DNA of 64,000 nt from an uncultured Algibacter sp. Its GTDB lineage: Bacteria > Bacteroidota > Bacteroidia > Flavobacteriales > Flavobacteriaceae. Positions 42,320 to 51,398 of the stretch are shown piece after piece; the first letter of the stretch is position 1, and every line of letters begins with the position of its first letter. The notes below the pieces were generated by a model that saw only the letters and a list, made by a program, of their open reading frames with translations, was not told where the DNA came from and ran no database searches. Position numbers and translations under genes: made by a program. The stretch is from assembly GCF_947490405.1 (NCBI RefSeq), contig NZ_CANLGU010000002.1, positions 682,001 through 746,000 on the forward strand. The letters are read 5' to 3'.

Positions 42320-43399
42320 ATGCAAACAATTACTAAGTATTTAGTGTTATTAATATTATGCTTAAATCTTCATTGTGTTTATGCTCAAGATACTATCGCT
42401 AATGTAAACAATAAACACAAAATAGAAGAGCTTAAAAAACTCCGTGACGATATTAAAAATCAAGAAAAGGAGTTTTTAAAAGCAGAAGTAGAAGCTATTA
42501 ATCGTCGTCTAGAAAATGCTGATATATCAAATGAAGAAGCCGAAAAATTGAAAAAGGATGCTGCTAAAAAGCGAGCGTTAAATATAGAGAATCGCATAGC
42601 AATAGTCAGTAATAAAATTTCACTTTTACAACGGAATGAAGAAGGTTATAATGCCAATGAAGATGAAGAATTATCAAAAATCGGCATCAGTATTGGTGGA
42701 GAAGAAGGGAGTTTTGCAGGGATTAATATCACTAATAAAAACAAACCTAAAAAATATGACTTAAGAACAACAAGTGATTTTGTAATAGCCTTTGGATTGA
42801 ATAATGCCATAATTGAAGGTGAAAATCTTGATGATTCACCATATAAATTTGGCGGTTCTCGTTTTTTTGAAATAGGTTGGGCGTGGAAAACGCGTGTATT
42901 TAAAAACTCAAACTTTTTAAGATTAAAATATGGGTACTCCTTTCAAATTAATGGCTTAAAGCCCAAGGATAATAATTATTTTGTACAGGATGGTAATCAA
43001 ACTATCTTAGAAGAATTTCCTGAAGACTTGAAAAAGTCAAAGCTATCTATTACCAATTTGGTATTCCCTGTTCATTTTGAGTTTGGACCTTCAAAAAAGA
43101 TTGACAAAGACACCTATTTTCGATATTCTACAGATAATCAATTTAAAATAGGAATTGGAGGTTATGCAGGTTTTAATATAGGCTCACGCCAAAAATTAAA
43201 ATATGAATTGGATGGGGAACGTACTAAAGACAAACAAAAAAAATCATTTAATACAACAAACTTAGTTTACGGTTTAAGTACTTATATAGCTTTTGATGAA
43301 GTTGCATTTTACGTGAAATATGACTTGTCACCAATTTTTAAAGATCAAACTACAGACCAGAATAATATATCAGTAGGAGTTAGGTTTGATATGGATTAG
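42320..43399 (+). CDS. Outer-membrane barrel-like protein with coiled-coil N-terminus
   Basis: This 359-residue precursor has a signal peptide (TITKYLVLLILCLNLHCVYAQ). It is followed by a charged, probably coiled-coil segment at about 30-105 (EELKKLRDDIKNQEKEFLKAEVEA ... ENADISNEEAEKLKKDAAKK). The second part has alternating beta-strand sequence and ends VSVGVRF-like (NNISVGVRFDMD), as in outer-membrane barrel proteins with a periplasmic domain. It is 72 bases after the putative anti-sigma gene and may be a target or part of the same envelope-stress unit. A strong terminator follows. Confidence 0.75.
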   Translation: MQTITKYLVLLILCLNLHCVYAQDTIANVNNKHKIEELKKLRDDIKNQEKEFLKAEVEAINRRLENADISNEEAEKLKKDAAKKRALNIENRIAIVSNKISLLQRNEEGYNANEDEELSKIGISIGGEEGSFAGINITNKNKPKKYDLRTTSDFVIAFGLNNAIIEGENLDDSPYKFGGSRFFEIGWAWKTRVFKNSNFLRLKYGYSFQINGLKPKDNNYFVQDGNQTILEEFPEDLKKSKLSITNLVFPVHFEFGPSKKIDKDTYFRYSTDNQFKIGIGGYAGFNIGSRQKLKYELDGERTKDKQKKSFNTTNLVYGLSTYIAFDEVAFYVKYDLSPIFKDQTTDQNNISVGVRFDMD

Positions 43400-43423
43400 A
43401 AATCAGTATTTGAAAAATAAAAT

Positions 43424-43457
43424 AAAAAACCGAAACTTATAAAAGTTTCGGTTTTTT
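43424..43457. terminator. Bidirectional terminator after the sigma-factor cluster
   Basis: AACCGAAACTT (43428-43438), loop ATAA, AAGTTTCGGTT (43443-43453), flanked by A and T runs. It lies between convergent genes ending at 43399 and 43502. Confidence 0.92.
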
Positions 43458-43501
43458 AAGTTTTAAAAGGAGCAAGCCAACTCAAATTAGTTTAATGGGC
43501 T

Positions 43502-45757
43502 TTAATAATTTTTGATTATCTGTTTGAGTTCAGCAACTACACGTTCAGCATTTTCTTTGCTAAAACACAAAGGAGGTTTTGTTTTGATAACATTGTTATG
43601 TGGCCCGTCTGTACTCACTAAAATATGTTTATTTCTTAATTCATTTTTAATGTAGTTAGCCAATTCTGTATCGGGTATTTTTGTATTAGCTTTCACGATT
43701 TCAAAACCAATAAATAATCCTGAACCCCTTACATCTCCAATACAAGGATGGTTTATCATTAAGCTTTTTAAAAGCGACATGTAAAAATCTCCAACAATTC
43801 TAGCATTTTCTTGTAGTTTTTCTTCTTCAATAACATCCAATACAGCAGAGGCTACAGCACAAGAAACAGGGTTCCCGCCAAAAGAACTAAAAAACTCGAC
43901 ACCTTTTTCAAATGAAGCTGCAATTTCTTCGGTACAGACTACTGCGCCCATAGGATGCCCATTTGCAATAGGTTTGCCTAAAATAACCATATCTGGTTTT
44001 ACATCATGAGCTTCAAAACCCCAAAAGTGATGTCCTAATCGCCCAAAACCTGTTTGTACTTCATCACTTATACATATTCCGCCTTGAGCTCTTATTACTG
44101 GATATACGTACTTTAAATAGTCTTTTGCTAATGGTACTTGACCCGCACAACCCACAATAGGTTCGCTTATAAAAACTGAAATAGGGGGTGTGCTATTTTT
44201 TATTTGCTCTATGGCGTCTTTTGAGTAAAATTTGCCAGCATCTCTTCCAGTGTACTTCCCATTGTAAGTATTTGGTAACGGTGTTTTTATAATGTGGTTT
44301 TTTTGTCCCTCTCCTTTTGAGTTATTGAATTTGTAGTCACTAATATCTATAGAGGTTTGGGTGTTTCCATGATATCCAGATTCCATAACCATGGTGTGTT
44401 TTAATCCGGTATGTTTGTGGGCCATTCGCATAGCTAAATCACTTGCAGCACTTCCAGAATTAACAAAAAAGACTTTGTTTAAATGTGGAGGAAAATAGCG
44501 TAATAGTTTTTCTGCATAGTCCGCTAATTCATTATAAAGATATCTAGTATTGGTATTTAGTTTAGCTATTTGTTTCTGACCTGCAGCAACCACTTTAGGA
44601 TGAGAATGGCCAACGTGTGGAATATTATTATAAGCATCCAAAAATGTATTTCCTGATGCATCGTACATAAACTGAAACGCAGATTTAACCATGTTTATAG
44701 GTTTATTGTAACTTAATGATAAAGTATGGCTTATATGTTTGTGACGTCTTGCTACAATACTATCAATATTTGTAGTATTTAATTCAGGCAAATCAATAGC
44801 TTTTCTAAATTTATTTTCAGCATGTATAGGATTTATAGTCAACCATTGGTAAAGCATATCCCAAGCATTTTTTTCGCTTACAGAAGCATAAATGTTATCT
44901 GGATTTGTTTTTTTAGCGTGGGCAGAATTACAAACACTAGTGCAGAGTCTAGCTGCTATTAAATAGTATAAAATTCGAATTTCTTTTTCTTCTAATGGGA
45001 GTTTTTTATGATAAGATTCTACAATTATAACTGCCCACTCTATAGGGTTTTCTTTATCGTAGCAGGCGTATGTAATGGCTATGGCTAGCTCATTAATTAA
45101 AAATGAATGTGCAAGATCCCCAAAGTCTATAATTCCAGATATTTCTTCTTCTTGTACTAAAACGTTCCATTCATTAGCATCATTGTGAATAATTTGTTTT
45201 CTTAGTTCAGGTATTACGGGCCTTATAATTTCTTCAAATTCATTAAAGAAATATTTAACTATGTTTCTATTTTTTGCATTATCAATATCACAGATGTATT
45301 TTTTATTTAAATCAAAATATTGAAGATCCCATTCCCATTGTCTTGCTTGAATTGTATAATTTTTTAGCGTCTTAAGTTTTGTGTCCAATTCAGCTAAAAA
45401 TAAACCGAAAGACTGAAATAGCTTTTTAGTATGTTTGGTATCACCGAAAAACACACCAGGTAAAAAAGACAACATACGGGAAATTTCAGTCTTGTTGTCA
45501 ACGTTTAGTGTTTTAACATAAGAATTGTTTTTAAAAGGAATTGGTTTTGGAACTTTGGTTTTAAAAACGTCTTGCAAAAATAGAAGTGTTTCATTTTCGG
45601 CTTTCAAAATATCATAGAGACCTTCAGAATATTTATAAGTTTTATATATATAATTATTCTGTTGCGTTGAAACAAGGTAATTAGCATTGTCGTAACCGTT
45701 GAGTTTCTCAGTTTTAATTATGCTAAGTCCAAATTCTTTTTCTAGAAAACGATTCAT
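43502..45757 (-). CDS. Fusion of an APH-type small-molecule kinase with a class III aminotransferase-fold lyase
   Basis: In this 751-residue protein, residues 1 to about 330 form an aminoglycoside-phosphotransferase-like kinase with the catalytic loop HNDANEWN and the metal site DFGD. Residues 350-751 form a class III PLP enzyme with the lysine in [28 protein letters not shown] and [13 protein letters not shown]. Human HYKK and PHYKPL carry out these two steps on hydroxylysine (phosphorylation, then ammoniophospholysis), and AGXT2L1 acts on phosphoethanolamine. The fusion suggests phosphorylation and then elimination of an amino alcohol such as hydroxylysine or ethanolamine. The substrate is not fixed by the sequence. 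Confidence 0.9.
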   Translation of the reverse strand: MNRFLEKEFGLSIIKTEKLNGYDNANYLVSTQQNNYIYKTYKYSEGLYDILKAENETLLFLQDVFKTKVPKPIPFKNNSYVKTLNVDNKTEISRMLSFLPGVFFGDTKHTKKLFQSFGLFLAELDTKLKTLKNYTIQARQWEWDLQYFDLNKKYICDIDNAKNRNIVKYFFNEFEEIIRPVIPELRKQIIHNDANEWNVLVQEEEISGIIDFGDLAHSFLINELAIAITYACYDKENPIEWAVIIVESYHKKLPLEEKEIRILYYLIAARLCTSVCNSAHAKKTNPDNIYASVSEKNAWDMLYQWLTINPIHAENKFRKAIDLPELNTTNIDSIVARRHKHISHTLSLSYNKPINMVKSAFQFMYDASGNTFLDAYNNIPHVGHSHPKVVAAGQKQIAKLNTNTRYLYNELADYAEKLLRYFPPHLNKVFFVNSGSAASDLAMRMAHKHTGLKHTMVMESGYHGNTQTSIDISDYKFNNSKGEGQKNHIIKTPLPNTYNGKYTGRDAGKFYSKDAIEQIKNSTPPISVFISEPIVGCAGQVPLAKDYLKYVYPVIRAQGGICISDEVQTGFGRLGHHFWGFEAHDVKPDMVILGKPIANGHPMGAVVCTEEIAASFEKGVEFFSSFGGNPVSCAVASAVLDVIEEEKLQENARIVGDFYMSLLKSLMINHPCIGDVRGSGLFIGFEIVKANTKIPDTELANYIKNELRNKHILVSTDGPHNNVIKTKPPLCFSKENAERVVAELKQIIKNY

Positions 45758-45788
45758 TTAGTTAAAGATGATTTTTAGTTTTTTAATA

Positions 45789-46154
45789 CTATTTATCTTC
45801 CTTGGGTTCATGATCATCTTTTACAGCTTCGTCTCGGTATTTGCAACACGCATGAACTTGAGCATAAGCTTCATCTGTAGCTTTTTCATCTTTCACATCA
45901 TGTCCGGCACCTAAAATTTGCTTTTTTATAATTTCAGTATTTGTTTTTCGCTCGTCAAAAATTAATTTTAGTTCGTGAGTTTCAACACTCCAGGTGGCAA
46001 ATTTTACACCTTTAGTGTTTAAACATGCTTTTTCTATACGCGCTTTACACATCCCGCAAACTCCATCTACGTCCATAGAGGCTTTAGCATTTTTGTTTTG
46101 TGCAAATGTTGTTGTTCCTAGTAGTAATAGTATGATAATTATTAAGTTTTTCAT
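45789..46154 (-). CDS. Periplasmic heavy-metal-associated (HMA) domain protein
   Basis: The protein has 121 residues from the ATG at 46154, which starts a signal peptide (KNLIIIILLLLGTTTFAQ); an in-frame start seven codons earlier is less likely. The mature part is an HMA domain with the metal-binding CGMC in DVDGVCGMCKARIEK, followed by a tail with HACCKYRDEA and many acidic residues. It probably binds Cu+ or another soft metal in the periplasm. It lies downstream of the TonB receptor and HMA-MauE genes, with a palindromic repeat between, so it is likely part of the same metal cluster. Confidence 0.85.
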   Translation of the reverse strand: MKNLIIIILLLLGTTTFAQNKNAKASMDVDGVCGMCKARIEKACLNTKGVKFATWSVETHELKLIFDERKTNTEIIKKQILGAGHDVKDEKATDEAYAQVHACCKYRDEAVKDDHEPKEDK

Positions 46155-46170
46155 ATGTTTTGTTGTTTTT

Positions 46171-46197
46171 GTCATTCCTGCGAAGGCAGGGATCTAG
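46171..46197 (-). repeat. Dispersed hairpin repeat between the TonB receptor and HMA genes
   Basis: On the minus strand this reads CTAGATCCCTGC, CTTC, GCAGGAATGAC, with the stem CCTGC/GCAGG. Very similar elements are widely scattered in bacterial genomes. Translated, it gives the recurrent false peptide DPCLRRND, which explains a spurious frame here. Confidence 0.75.
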
Positions 46198-46201
46198 TTT
46201 T

Positions 46202-48439
46202 TTATTTAATTCTATATCGTAATCCAGCATAATACAGATTTCCAAAAATGGGTCCATATACAAATGTGGAATCAAAATTCGCACCAAAGGGATCATTAGC
46301 CCCTAAAATTGGATTAGACTGCCTTAGATTGGTGATGTTTTCACCTCCTAAATATACTTCAAATTTAGAAGAAAATACTTTTGTGATTTGAGTGTTTAAT
46401 GTCGCCACAGTTGGTGTGCGTTCTGATAATTGATATTCAGAGGGGTTGTTTGTTGTTGATGCGTAACGTTGGCTGCTTAACCAATTAAAGGTGGTGTCAA
46501 ACTTCCAACGTGCTCCACTTTCTTTTACTTGCGTTTCATAACCAAGATTTGCAAACAATCGGTGTTTAGGTGTTAAGGGTCTTTCAAATCTTCCTGAATT
46601 ATAATCGGTTTTCACATCGTAAAATTTATAAGCTGTTCTTAAATCAAAACCTTCAAAAGGATTATAATTTAATTCAACTTGAAAGCTGTTCGCAAAACTT
46701 TTTCCATCAAGGTTATAAAAATTAATTTCTTGTGAATTTTCCCAATCTACAACTACTTTATTGGTGAAATCAGTTTTATAATAATCAAAAGTGATATCCG
46801 CCTTTCTTCCAAATAGATTAAATCCTTGCAAATATGAAAAACCATAATTCCATGCAATTTCTGGATCTAATCCATAAATGTTTCCGCCAGAATTCAGAAT
46901 GTTAATTTGTCGTGATGTTGAGAATAATTGTTGATTTTCAGTAAAAATATTTGCACTTCGTTTTCCTCGCCCAAAAGATGCCCTAAAAGCAGATTTACTC
47001 CAAGGTGAATATCTTGCGTGCACTCTAGGTGTTATAAATGTTCCTAATAGATTATGATGATCTAATCGAACACCCGCCGTAAGATTAAACAATTCTAAGT
47101 TATTAAAACTATACTCAAAAAAAGCGCCTACAGAATTTTCGGTTCTTTCAAAATTGGTTGTATTCACTAATTCATCATAATGGTCATAAGTATAGCTTAA
47201 GCCTGTTTTTATTTTGTGACGAGAATCACTTATAATCGAGTTGTAAATGGCATTTGCATATAAACTATTGTGTTTGATGTCATACACATTCAAACCAAAA
47301 TAAGAGTCTTGTTTATGGCTACTAAATGCTGTTTGCACACCTATACTTTGCCATGGTATTTCTGGGTTAACATATCCAAACTTAGTTGAAATCTCATACC
47401 GCTGAGTGTCAATTTCACTTCCCCAATTATTGGTAGTTAACTTATCAGTGTCTGAATTAAAACCTAACTCGCCTGTTTGTTTTTCATCATTTAAGAATTT
47501 GAAATTAATAAAACTCACAAAACCTTTCTCGGTATCAGTATACTGCCAACGATTCATCACGTTTATTTGATTAAATAGCGGCATATCTAAAAAGCCATCA
47601 TCATTTACATCATGTTTTTTATTATGCATGTTCCCATGAATGTATAGACCTGTATGCCATTTATTATTTACTTTGGTATTAATATGAGTGTTTAACTCCA
47701 ATCGTTCACTTGATGCGCCGTAAAGGTTAACGAATAATTTGTCATCCGTTGAAGGTTTTACAAGCTCTGTATTTATTTGTCCTGCAATACTTTCAAAACC
47801 ATTTACTACACTGCCTGCGCCTTTTGTAATCTGAATACTTTCTACCCAAGTTCCAGGAATAAAACTTAACCCATAGGCTTGTGATGCACCTCGTATTGAC
47901 GGAATATTTTCAGTAGCAATTAAAATATAAGGACTTGTTAATCCCAACATTTTTATTTGGCGTGTTCCTGTAATGGCATCTGCAAAATTAACATCAATGG
48001 ATGGGTTAGTTTCAAAACTTTCTGAGAGGTTACAACAAGCCGCTTTTAGTAACTCTTCACTAGTTACGTTAATTACATTAGTGGCTTTAAAATACGATTT
48101 AACTGTTGTTTGCTTTCTTGATTTTACAGTTACAGCATCTAAATTATCTGTTGATTGTAACCAATGTTTTATTTTTTTAGGAGTGTTTATTGTTAATGTA
48201 TCTGTTTTAAAACCAACGTAGCTAATTACTAATTTTTTATATTCAGCCTTATATGATAGTGTAAAATTACCATCAATATCAGTTACTGTACCCACTTCGG
48301 TATTTAACCAATAAACGTTTGCTCCTACTAAACCAATATTTTGGTTTTGTTCATTGGCTTCAAAAACTATTCCTGAAATAGAATTTTGAGAAAAAGCTAT
48401 AATTGGAAACAGCAACAGTATGTATATTCTCTGTTTCAT
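46202..48439 (-). CDS. TonB-dependent outer-membrane receptor of the metal cluster
   Basis: This 745-residue precursor has a signal peptide (KQRIYILLLFPIIAFSQ) and an N-terminal carboxypeptidase-regulatory-like domain (NSISGIVFEANEQNQNIGLVGANVYW). A plug domain follows, then a 22-strand-type barrel ending in YAGLRYRI. The plug contains a Cys-Cys pair, C135-C136 in KAACCNLSESFETN, unusual for such receptors and suited to soft-metal binding. It starts one base after the HMA-MauE gene and shares its operon. Copper (or another soft metal) uptake is inferred from the context; siderophore transport cannot be excluded. Confidence 0.92.
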   Translation of the reverse strand: MKQRIYILLLFPIIAFSQNSISGIVFEANEQNQNIGLVGANVYWLNTEVGTVTDIDGNFTLSYKAEYKKLVISYVGFKTDTLTINTPKKIKHWLQSTDNLDAVTVKSRKQTTVKSYFKATNVINVTSEELLKAACCNLSESFETNPSIDVNFADAITGTRQIKMLGLTSPYILIATENIPSIRGASQAYGLSFIPGTWVESIQITKGAGSVVNGFESIAGQINTELVKPSTDDKLFVNLYGASSERLELNTHINTKVNNKWHTGLYIHGNMHNKKHDVNDDGFLDMPLFNQINVMNRWQYTDTEKGFVSFINFKFLNDEKQTGELGFNSDTDKLTTNNWGSEIDTQRYEISTKFGYVNPEIPWQSIGVQTAFSSHKQDSYFGLNVYDIKHNSLYANAIYNSIISDSRHKIKTGLSYTYDHYDELVNTTNFERTENSVGAFFEYSFNNLELFNLTAGVRLDHHNLLGTFITPRVHARYSPWSKSAFRASFGRGKRSANIFTENQQLFSTSRQINILNSGGNIYGLDPEIAWNYGFSYLQGFNLFGRKADITFDYYKTDFTNKVVVDWENSQEINFYNLDGKSFANSFQVELNYNPFEGFDLRTAYKFYDVKTDYNSGRFERPLTPKHRLFANLGYETQVKESGARWKFDTTFNWLSSQRYASTTNNPSEYQLSERTPTVATLNTQITKVFSSKFEVYLGGENITNLRQSNPILGANDPFGANFDSTFVYGPIFGNLYYAGLRYRIK

Positions 48440-49162
48440 TTAATTATAGGTTTTAATAAGCATTATAATAGCCATAACAATCATAATACTATTTTCAATA
48501 AATGTGGCTTTGGTCATGGGGAGTTTTAAGGCAGTACCAAGGCAAACACATTGAATAGTTTTTTTATTCAATAAAGTTTTTGTGACACCAATTGTTGTAA
48601 TTCCTAAGATAATTAGTGTTGTAATTAATGCGATTGGAATTTCAATTCGCATTAAAAATAGCATTCCAAGAGCTACTTCGATAAAAGGATAGACCCAACC
48701 ATAAGTAGGAAATACTTTGGCTAAAGGGTCGTATATTTTGAATGATTCTGGAAAACCTTTCAAGTCCAGCAGCTTAAAAAAGCTAAAAACAATATAAAAA
48801 AGTCCCATAAAATCGAGCATAAAACTTGCGCCATCCCATGGATTATTATTGAGTAAAATTGAAGCTATAATGATGTAACTAAATATTAAAAAAAGTGGAA
48901 ATAGTTGCTGTAAATCACTTTTATCTTCAGCTTTAATACCTGAAGATGTATTAAAAATATTTTTTTCTGATATACTGTATTTGTCAGAAAGTGCGTTTTG
49001 TAATTTTTCAGTTGAAATATGACTTGACATTTCAATAATAACTTCAGATTTCTCTAAATTCACTGATGCAATTGTTACTTCTGGAATTGTGTTTAGTGTC
49101 TTTTCCACTGAAGCTTTACAGCCATTACAGGTCATTCCTGTAATTGTATATGTATGTTTCAT
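48440..49162 (-). CDS. HMA domain fused to a MauE-type membrane domain
   Basis: In this 240-residue protein, residues 1 to about 70 form an HMA domain with CNGC (C12, C15). The rest has four membrane helices of the MauE/DoxX-like family and ends with CVCLGTALKLPMTKATFIENSIM, the MauE signature. MauE proteins take part in disulfide formation or redox support of periplasmic enzymes. The fusion suggests delivery or reduction of a metal at the membrane. It lies between the HYC_CC_PP protein and the TonB receptor, so it is the inner-membrane part of the cluster. Confidence 0.88.
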   Translation of the reverse strand: MKHTYTITGMTCNGCKASVEKTLNTIPEVTIASVNLEKSEVIIEMSSHISTEKLQNALSDKYSISEKNIFNTSSGIKAEDKSDLQQLFPLFLIFSYIIIASILLNNNPWDGASFMLDFMGLFYIVFSFFKLLDLKGFPESFKIYDPLAKVFPTYGWVYPFIEVALGMLFLMRIEIPIALITTLIILGITTIGVTKTLLNKKTIQCVCLGTALKLPMTKATFIENSIMIVMAIIMLIKTYN

Positions 49163-49210
49163 GATATTTTATTTATTATTTTTTGAATGAATTCCTTAAA
49201 CGGAAATAGT

Positions 49211-49232
49211 TTCTGAAGCTGGTTCAGAATGA
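49211..49232. repeat. Hairpin repeat TTCTGAA-loop-TTCAGAA with GAATGA tail
   Basis: TTCTGAA (49211-49217), loop GCTGG, TTCAGAA (49223-49229) and then TGATAAAA. The tail resembles the GAATGACAAAA end of the elements at 12721 and 46171, so it probably belongs to the same loose family. Confidence 0.55.
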
Positions 49233-49247
49233 TAAAAAAATAAAAAA

Positions 49248-49649
49248 TCAAATGATGAAAACTTGGTCTAAAACCTGAATATCGGCGACCAAATTAGGGG
49301 GAGAGTAATCTTTATGAGGAATGGTCTGTTTTGGTAAACTTTCAAAACCATTTATGTAAGAATAAATAAATGCAGATAAGAACTGTTGCTTTTCAAATTC
49401 TAAGTCTTCAAAAGAAGATATTTTTAATTCATCTTGTCCTTCAACAATATCAATTTCATCTTTACAACAAGACTTTTTTTGAGCTAGTTCTATCGCTTCC
49501 ATTCCGCATTTTTCTGCTTCATAAAAAACAGAAACGTCAACTAAAACATCACCACAATAGTGTTTTTCAATAGTAAAAGATACCGTTGAAAACAATACAA
49601 TTAGCGCAAGACTTATTGAAAACCCTTTATGTAGTAGTTGTTTTAACAC
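49248..49649 (-). CDS. HYC_CC_PP family protein
   Basis: This 133-residue protein has an N-terminal hydrophobic segment (ISLALIVLFSTVSF) that acts as a signal or anchor, then HYC at residues 30-32, Cys-Cys at 61-62 (KSCCKDE) and a Pro-Pro near the end (YSPPNLV). These three features give the family its name. The Cys and His residues make metal binding likely. It is the first gene of the metal cluster on the minus strand and ends 86 bases before the HMA-MauE gene. The function has not been established as far as I know. Confidence 0.88.
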   Translation of the reverse strand: MLKQLLHKGFSISLALIVLFSTVSFTIEKHYCGDVLVDVSVFYEAEKCGMEAIELAQKKSCCKDEIDIVEGQDELKISSFEDLEFEKQQFLSAFIYSYINGFESLPKQTIPHKDYSPPNLVADIQVLDQVFII

Positions 49650-49706
49650 GTTGTAAAAATAAGAAAATTTGAAATTAACTTCTCAATTTTACAAAATGAT
49701 TAACAC

Positions 49707-50135
49707 CTAGTTTTTGAGTTTGTGGTAGTAAAACGCAGGTAATAGTAGTATTAAAAATATAGGCTGAATAAGGAACCGACGAATATTAAAAAACAAATAA
49801 TAATCTTCTTGTCTTGGATTGATTACAAAATATAAGTAGAATAGCATCAGTACAAAAAACGCAATTCCATAAATTAATACTGAGAATTTGATAATACTTT
49901 TATCTTTAAAAACAAGAAATAAAATGGCCAATGAAATGATTGTATTCATAACATAACGCAGGGTAGTGAAACCAACTAATTTTGCAACTTCTCGCCTTGG
50001 ACTATCAATGTATAAATAATCGTTTTCAAAAAAGGTTAAATAAGGATCATAAAAGAGTAAGTCTTCATAAAACCGAATTAGAATCAGAAGAAATACTAAA
50101 CCTGAAAGCAATATGTATATTACGCTTTTATGCAT
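49707..50135 (-). CDS. Exosortase F system-associated membrane protein
   Basis: This 142-residue protein has about four membrane helices. YEDLLFYDPYLTFFENDYL near the start and INPRQEDYYLFFNIRRFLIQP near the end are the conserved segments of the protein that accompanies XrtF in Flavobacteria. It overlaps the exosortase gene by 8 bases and follows it, so the two are made together. Its role (chaperone or co-factor of the peptidase) is unknown. Confidence 0.88.
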   Translation of the reverse strand: MHKSVIYILLSGLVFLLILIRFYEDLLFYDPYLTFFENDYLYIDSPRREVAKLVGFTTLRYVMNTIISLAILFLVFKDKSIIKFSVLIYGIAFFVLMLFYLYFVINPRQEDYYLFFNIRRFLIQPIFLILLLPAFYYHKLKN

Positions 50136-50679
50136 TGTTTTTCTTTAATTTAGAAAACCGATTCACCCAAAAAATCCATAATAAGAATACCATGCCGTAG
50201 ATTATTCCTGGGAAAATAACGGTATGTAATACTTCTCCATACTTAGGGTATAAATGCAATCCTACGGCTAAAACAACAATTCGTATAAGATTCACCACGT
50301 AGATTAAAACGCTTCCTGAAATAATGTAAAAGAAAGTTGTTTTTAGTTTGCCTGAAAAAGCAACTATAAACGATAGAAATAAAATAATAACACTTATTGA
50401 GTTACAGCCTTCAATGATTCTTCCAATAAATTTGCCATTTAAAATTAGTTTCATTGAAGGTTCATATGGGTGCGGTAAAACTTTTGTGTTATAGCCAAAA
50501 ACATTGAGTAAGTCTTCGCTTTGTAATGCTACTAAATGCGTAACGCAATCTGGGTAAAACTTAGAACCGTCAGAATATTGTAAATATAATTTATAAACTA
50601 CAGACAATAAAACGTAAACTGCCAAAAACGTAAGGATAAATTTTATTACCGACTTGTATTTTATGAATAGGGATTTCAA
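50128..50679 (-). CDS. xrtF: Exosortase family protein XrtF
   Basis: This 183-residue multi-helix membrane protein has the exosortase catalytic residues in order: Cys92 in IEGCNSISV, Arg133 in NLIRIVV and His152 in EVLHTVIFPG. It should cut and sort exported proteins with a matching C-terminal tripartite signal at the inner membrane. I found no obvious substrate in the window; the two T9SS proteins here carry the type A sorting domain instead. It is co-translated with the associated protein downstream. Confidence 0.9.
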   Translation of the reverse strand: MKSLFIKYKSVIKFILTFLAVYVLLSVVYKLYLQYSDGSKFYPDCVTHLVALQSEDLLNVFGYNTKVLPHPYEPSMKLILNGKFIGRIIEGCNSISVIILFLSFIVAFSGKLKTTFFYIISGSVLIYVVNLIRIVVLAVGLHLYPKYGEVLHTVIFPGIIYGMVFLLWIFWVNRFSKLKKNNA

Positions 50680-50756
50680 TTATAGAAATAATTTTATTTA
50701 ATCTGAATATCGAATTTACACCTTTTTAAATACTTTTACCAAAACTTTTCGACGTT

Positions 50757-51215
50757 ATGATTTTTGAACAGTTAAAACCACAAATAGAGAATATTGTTTC
50801 TAACTCAAATAAAACAGTTGATGAGCGTCTTTTTGATATTTGTGAATTACTGGAGTCTCATATTGATTATTACAATTGGGTAGGGTTTTATTTTGCAAAT
50901 AGTGATAAAAAAGAGCTGCATTTAGGGCCTTATGTTGGTGAGCCAACAGACCACACTGTTATACCTTTTGGGAAAGGGATTTGTGGGCAAGTTGCCATAA
51001 GTAACGAAAACTTTGTAGTTCCAGATGTAGCTGCACAAGATAATTACATAGCTTGTAGTATTACCGTTAAGGCAGAAATTGTTGTGCCTATTTTTGTAAA
51101 TGACGAAAATATAGGACAAATAGATATTGACTCGAACACTGCTAACCCTTTTACGGAAGCTGATGAACGATTTTTGGAGTTTGTTTGCGCTAAGGTGGCA
51201 AAACTACTTTTATAA
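50757..51215 (+). CDS. GAF domain protein, probable free methionine-(R)-sulfoxide reductase
   Basis: This 152-residue single GAF domain has FGKGICGQVAIS, VPDVAAQDNYIACSITVKAEIVVPIF and GQIDIDSNTANPFTEADE, which follow the fRMsr family pattern. The two Cys expected at the active site (in GKGICG and NYIACS) are present, while a third Cys of the E. coli enzyme is not seen. It would reduce free methionine-R-sulfoxide with thioredoxin. A plain ligand-sensing GAF protein is the alternative. It is a single gene divergent from xrtF and upstream of purH. Confidence 0.85.
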   Translation: MIFEQLKPQIENIVSNSNKTVDERLFDICELLESHIDYYNWVGFYFANSDKKELHLGPYVGEPTDHTVIPFGKGICGQVAISNENFVVPDVAAQDNYIACSITVKAEIVVPIFVNDENIGQIDIDSNTANPFTEADERFLEFVCAKVAKLLL

Positions 51216-51278
51216 TATTTCATGTTAATAACTTCTAGTTTTCGTTAAAAAAACAGTGTCTTTTGGATGGTTTCCAAG

Positions 51279-51308
51279 TTGAAATTCTAAAGTAAATAAC
51301 TACTTTTG
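51279..51308 (+). promoter_or_regulatory. purH promoter
   Basis: TTG (51279-51281), 19 bases, TACTTTTG (51301-51308) is a full match to the Bacteroidota promoter pattern. It gives a leader of about 85 bases before the purH ATG, in which I found no riboswitch core. Confidence 0.7.
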
Positions 51309-51398
51309 CGTTTTACTAAAAAAAGTATCAATTTTTAACTTAAAACTAATCTTGAATTTTCAAAGAACTAAACTTGAAAATTTCATAACACAACAACA

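Noticed and set aside
46084-46296. 70-codon minus-strand frame containing DPCLRRNDK
   Set aside because: The peptide is the well-known false translation of the palindromic repeat at 46171-46197 and overlaps two real genes.
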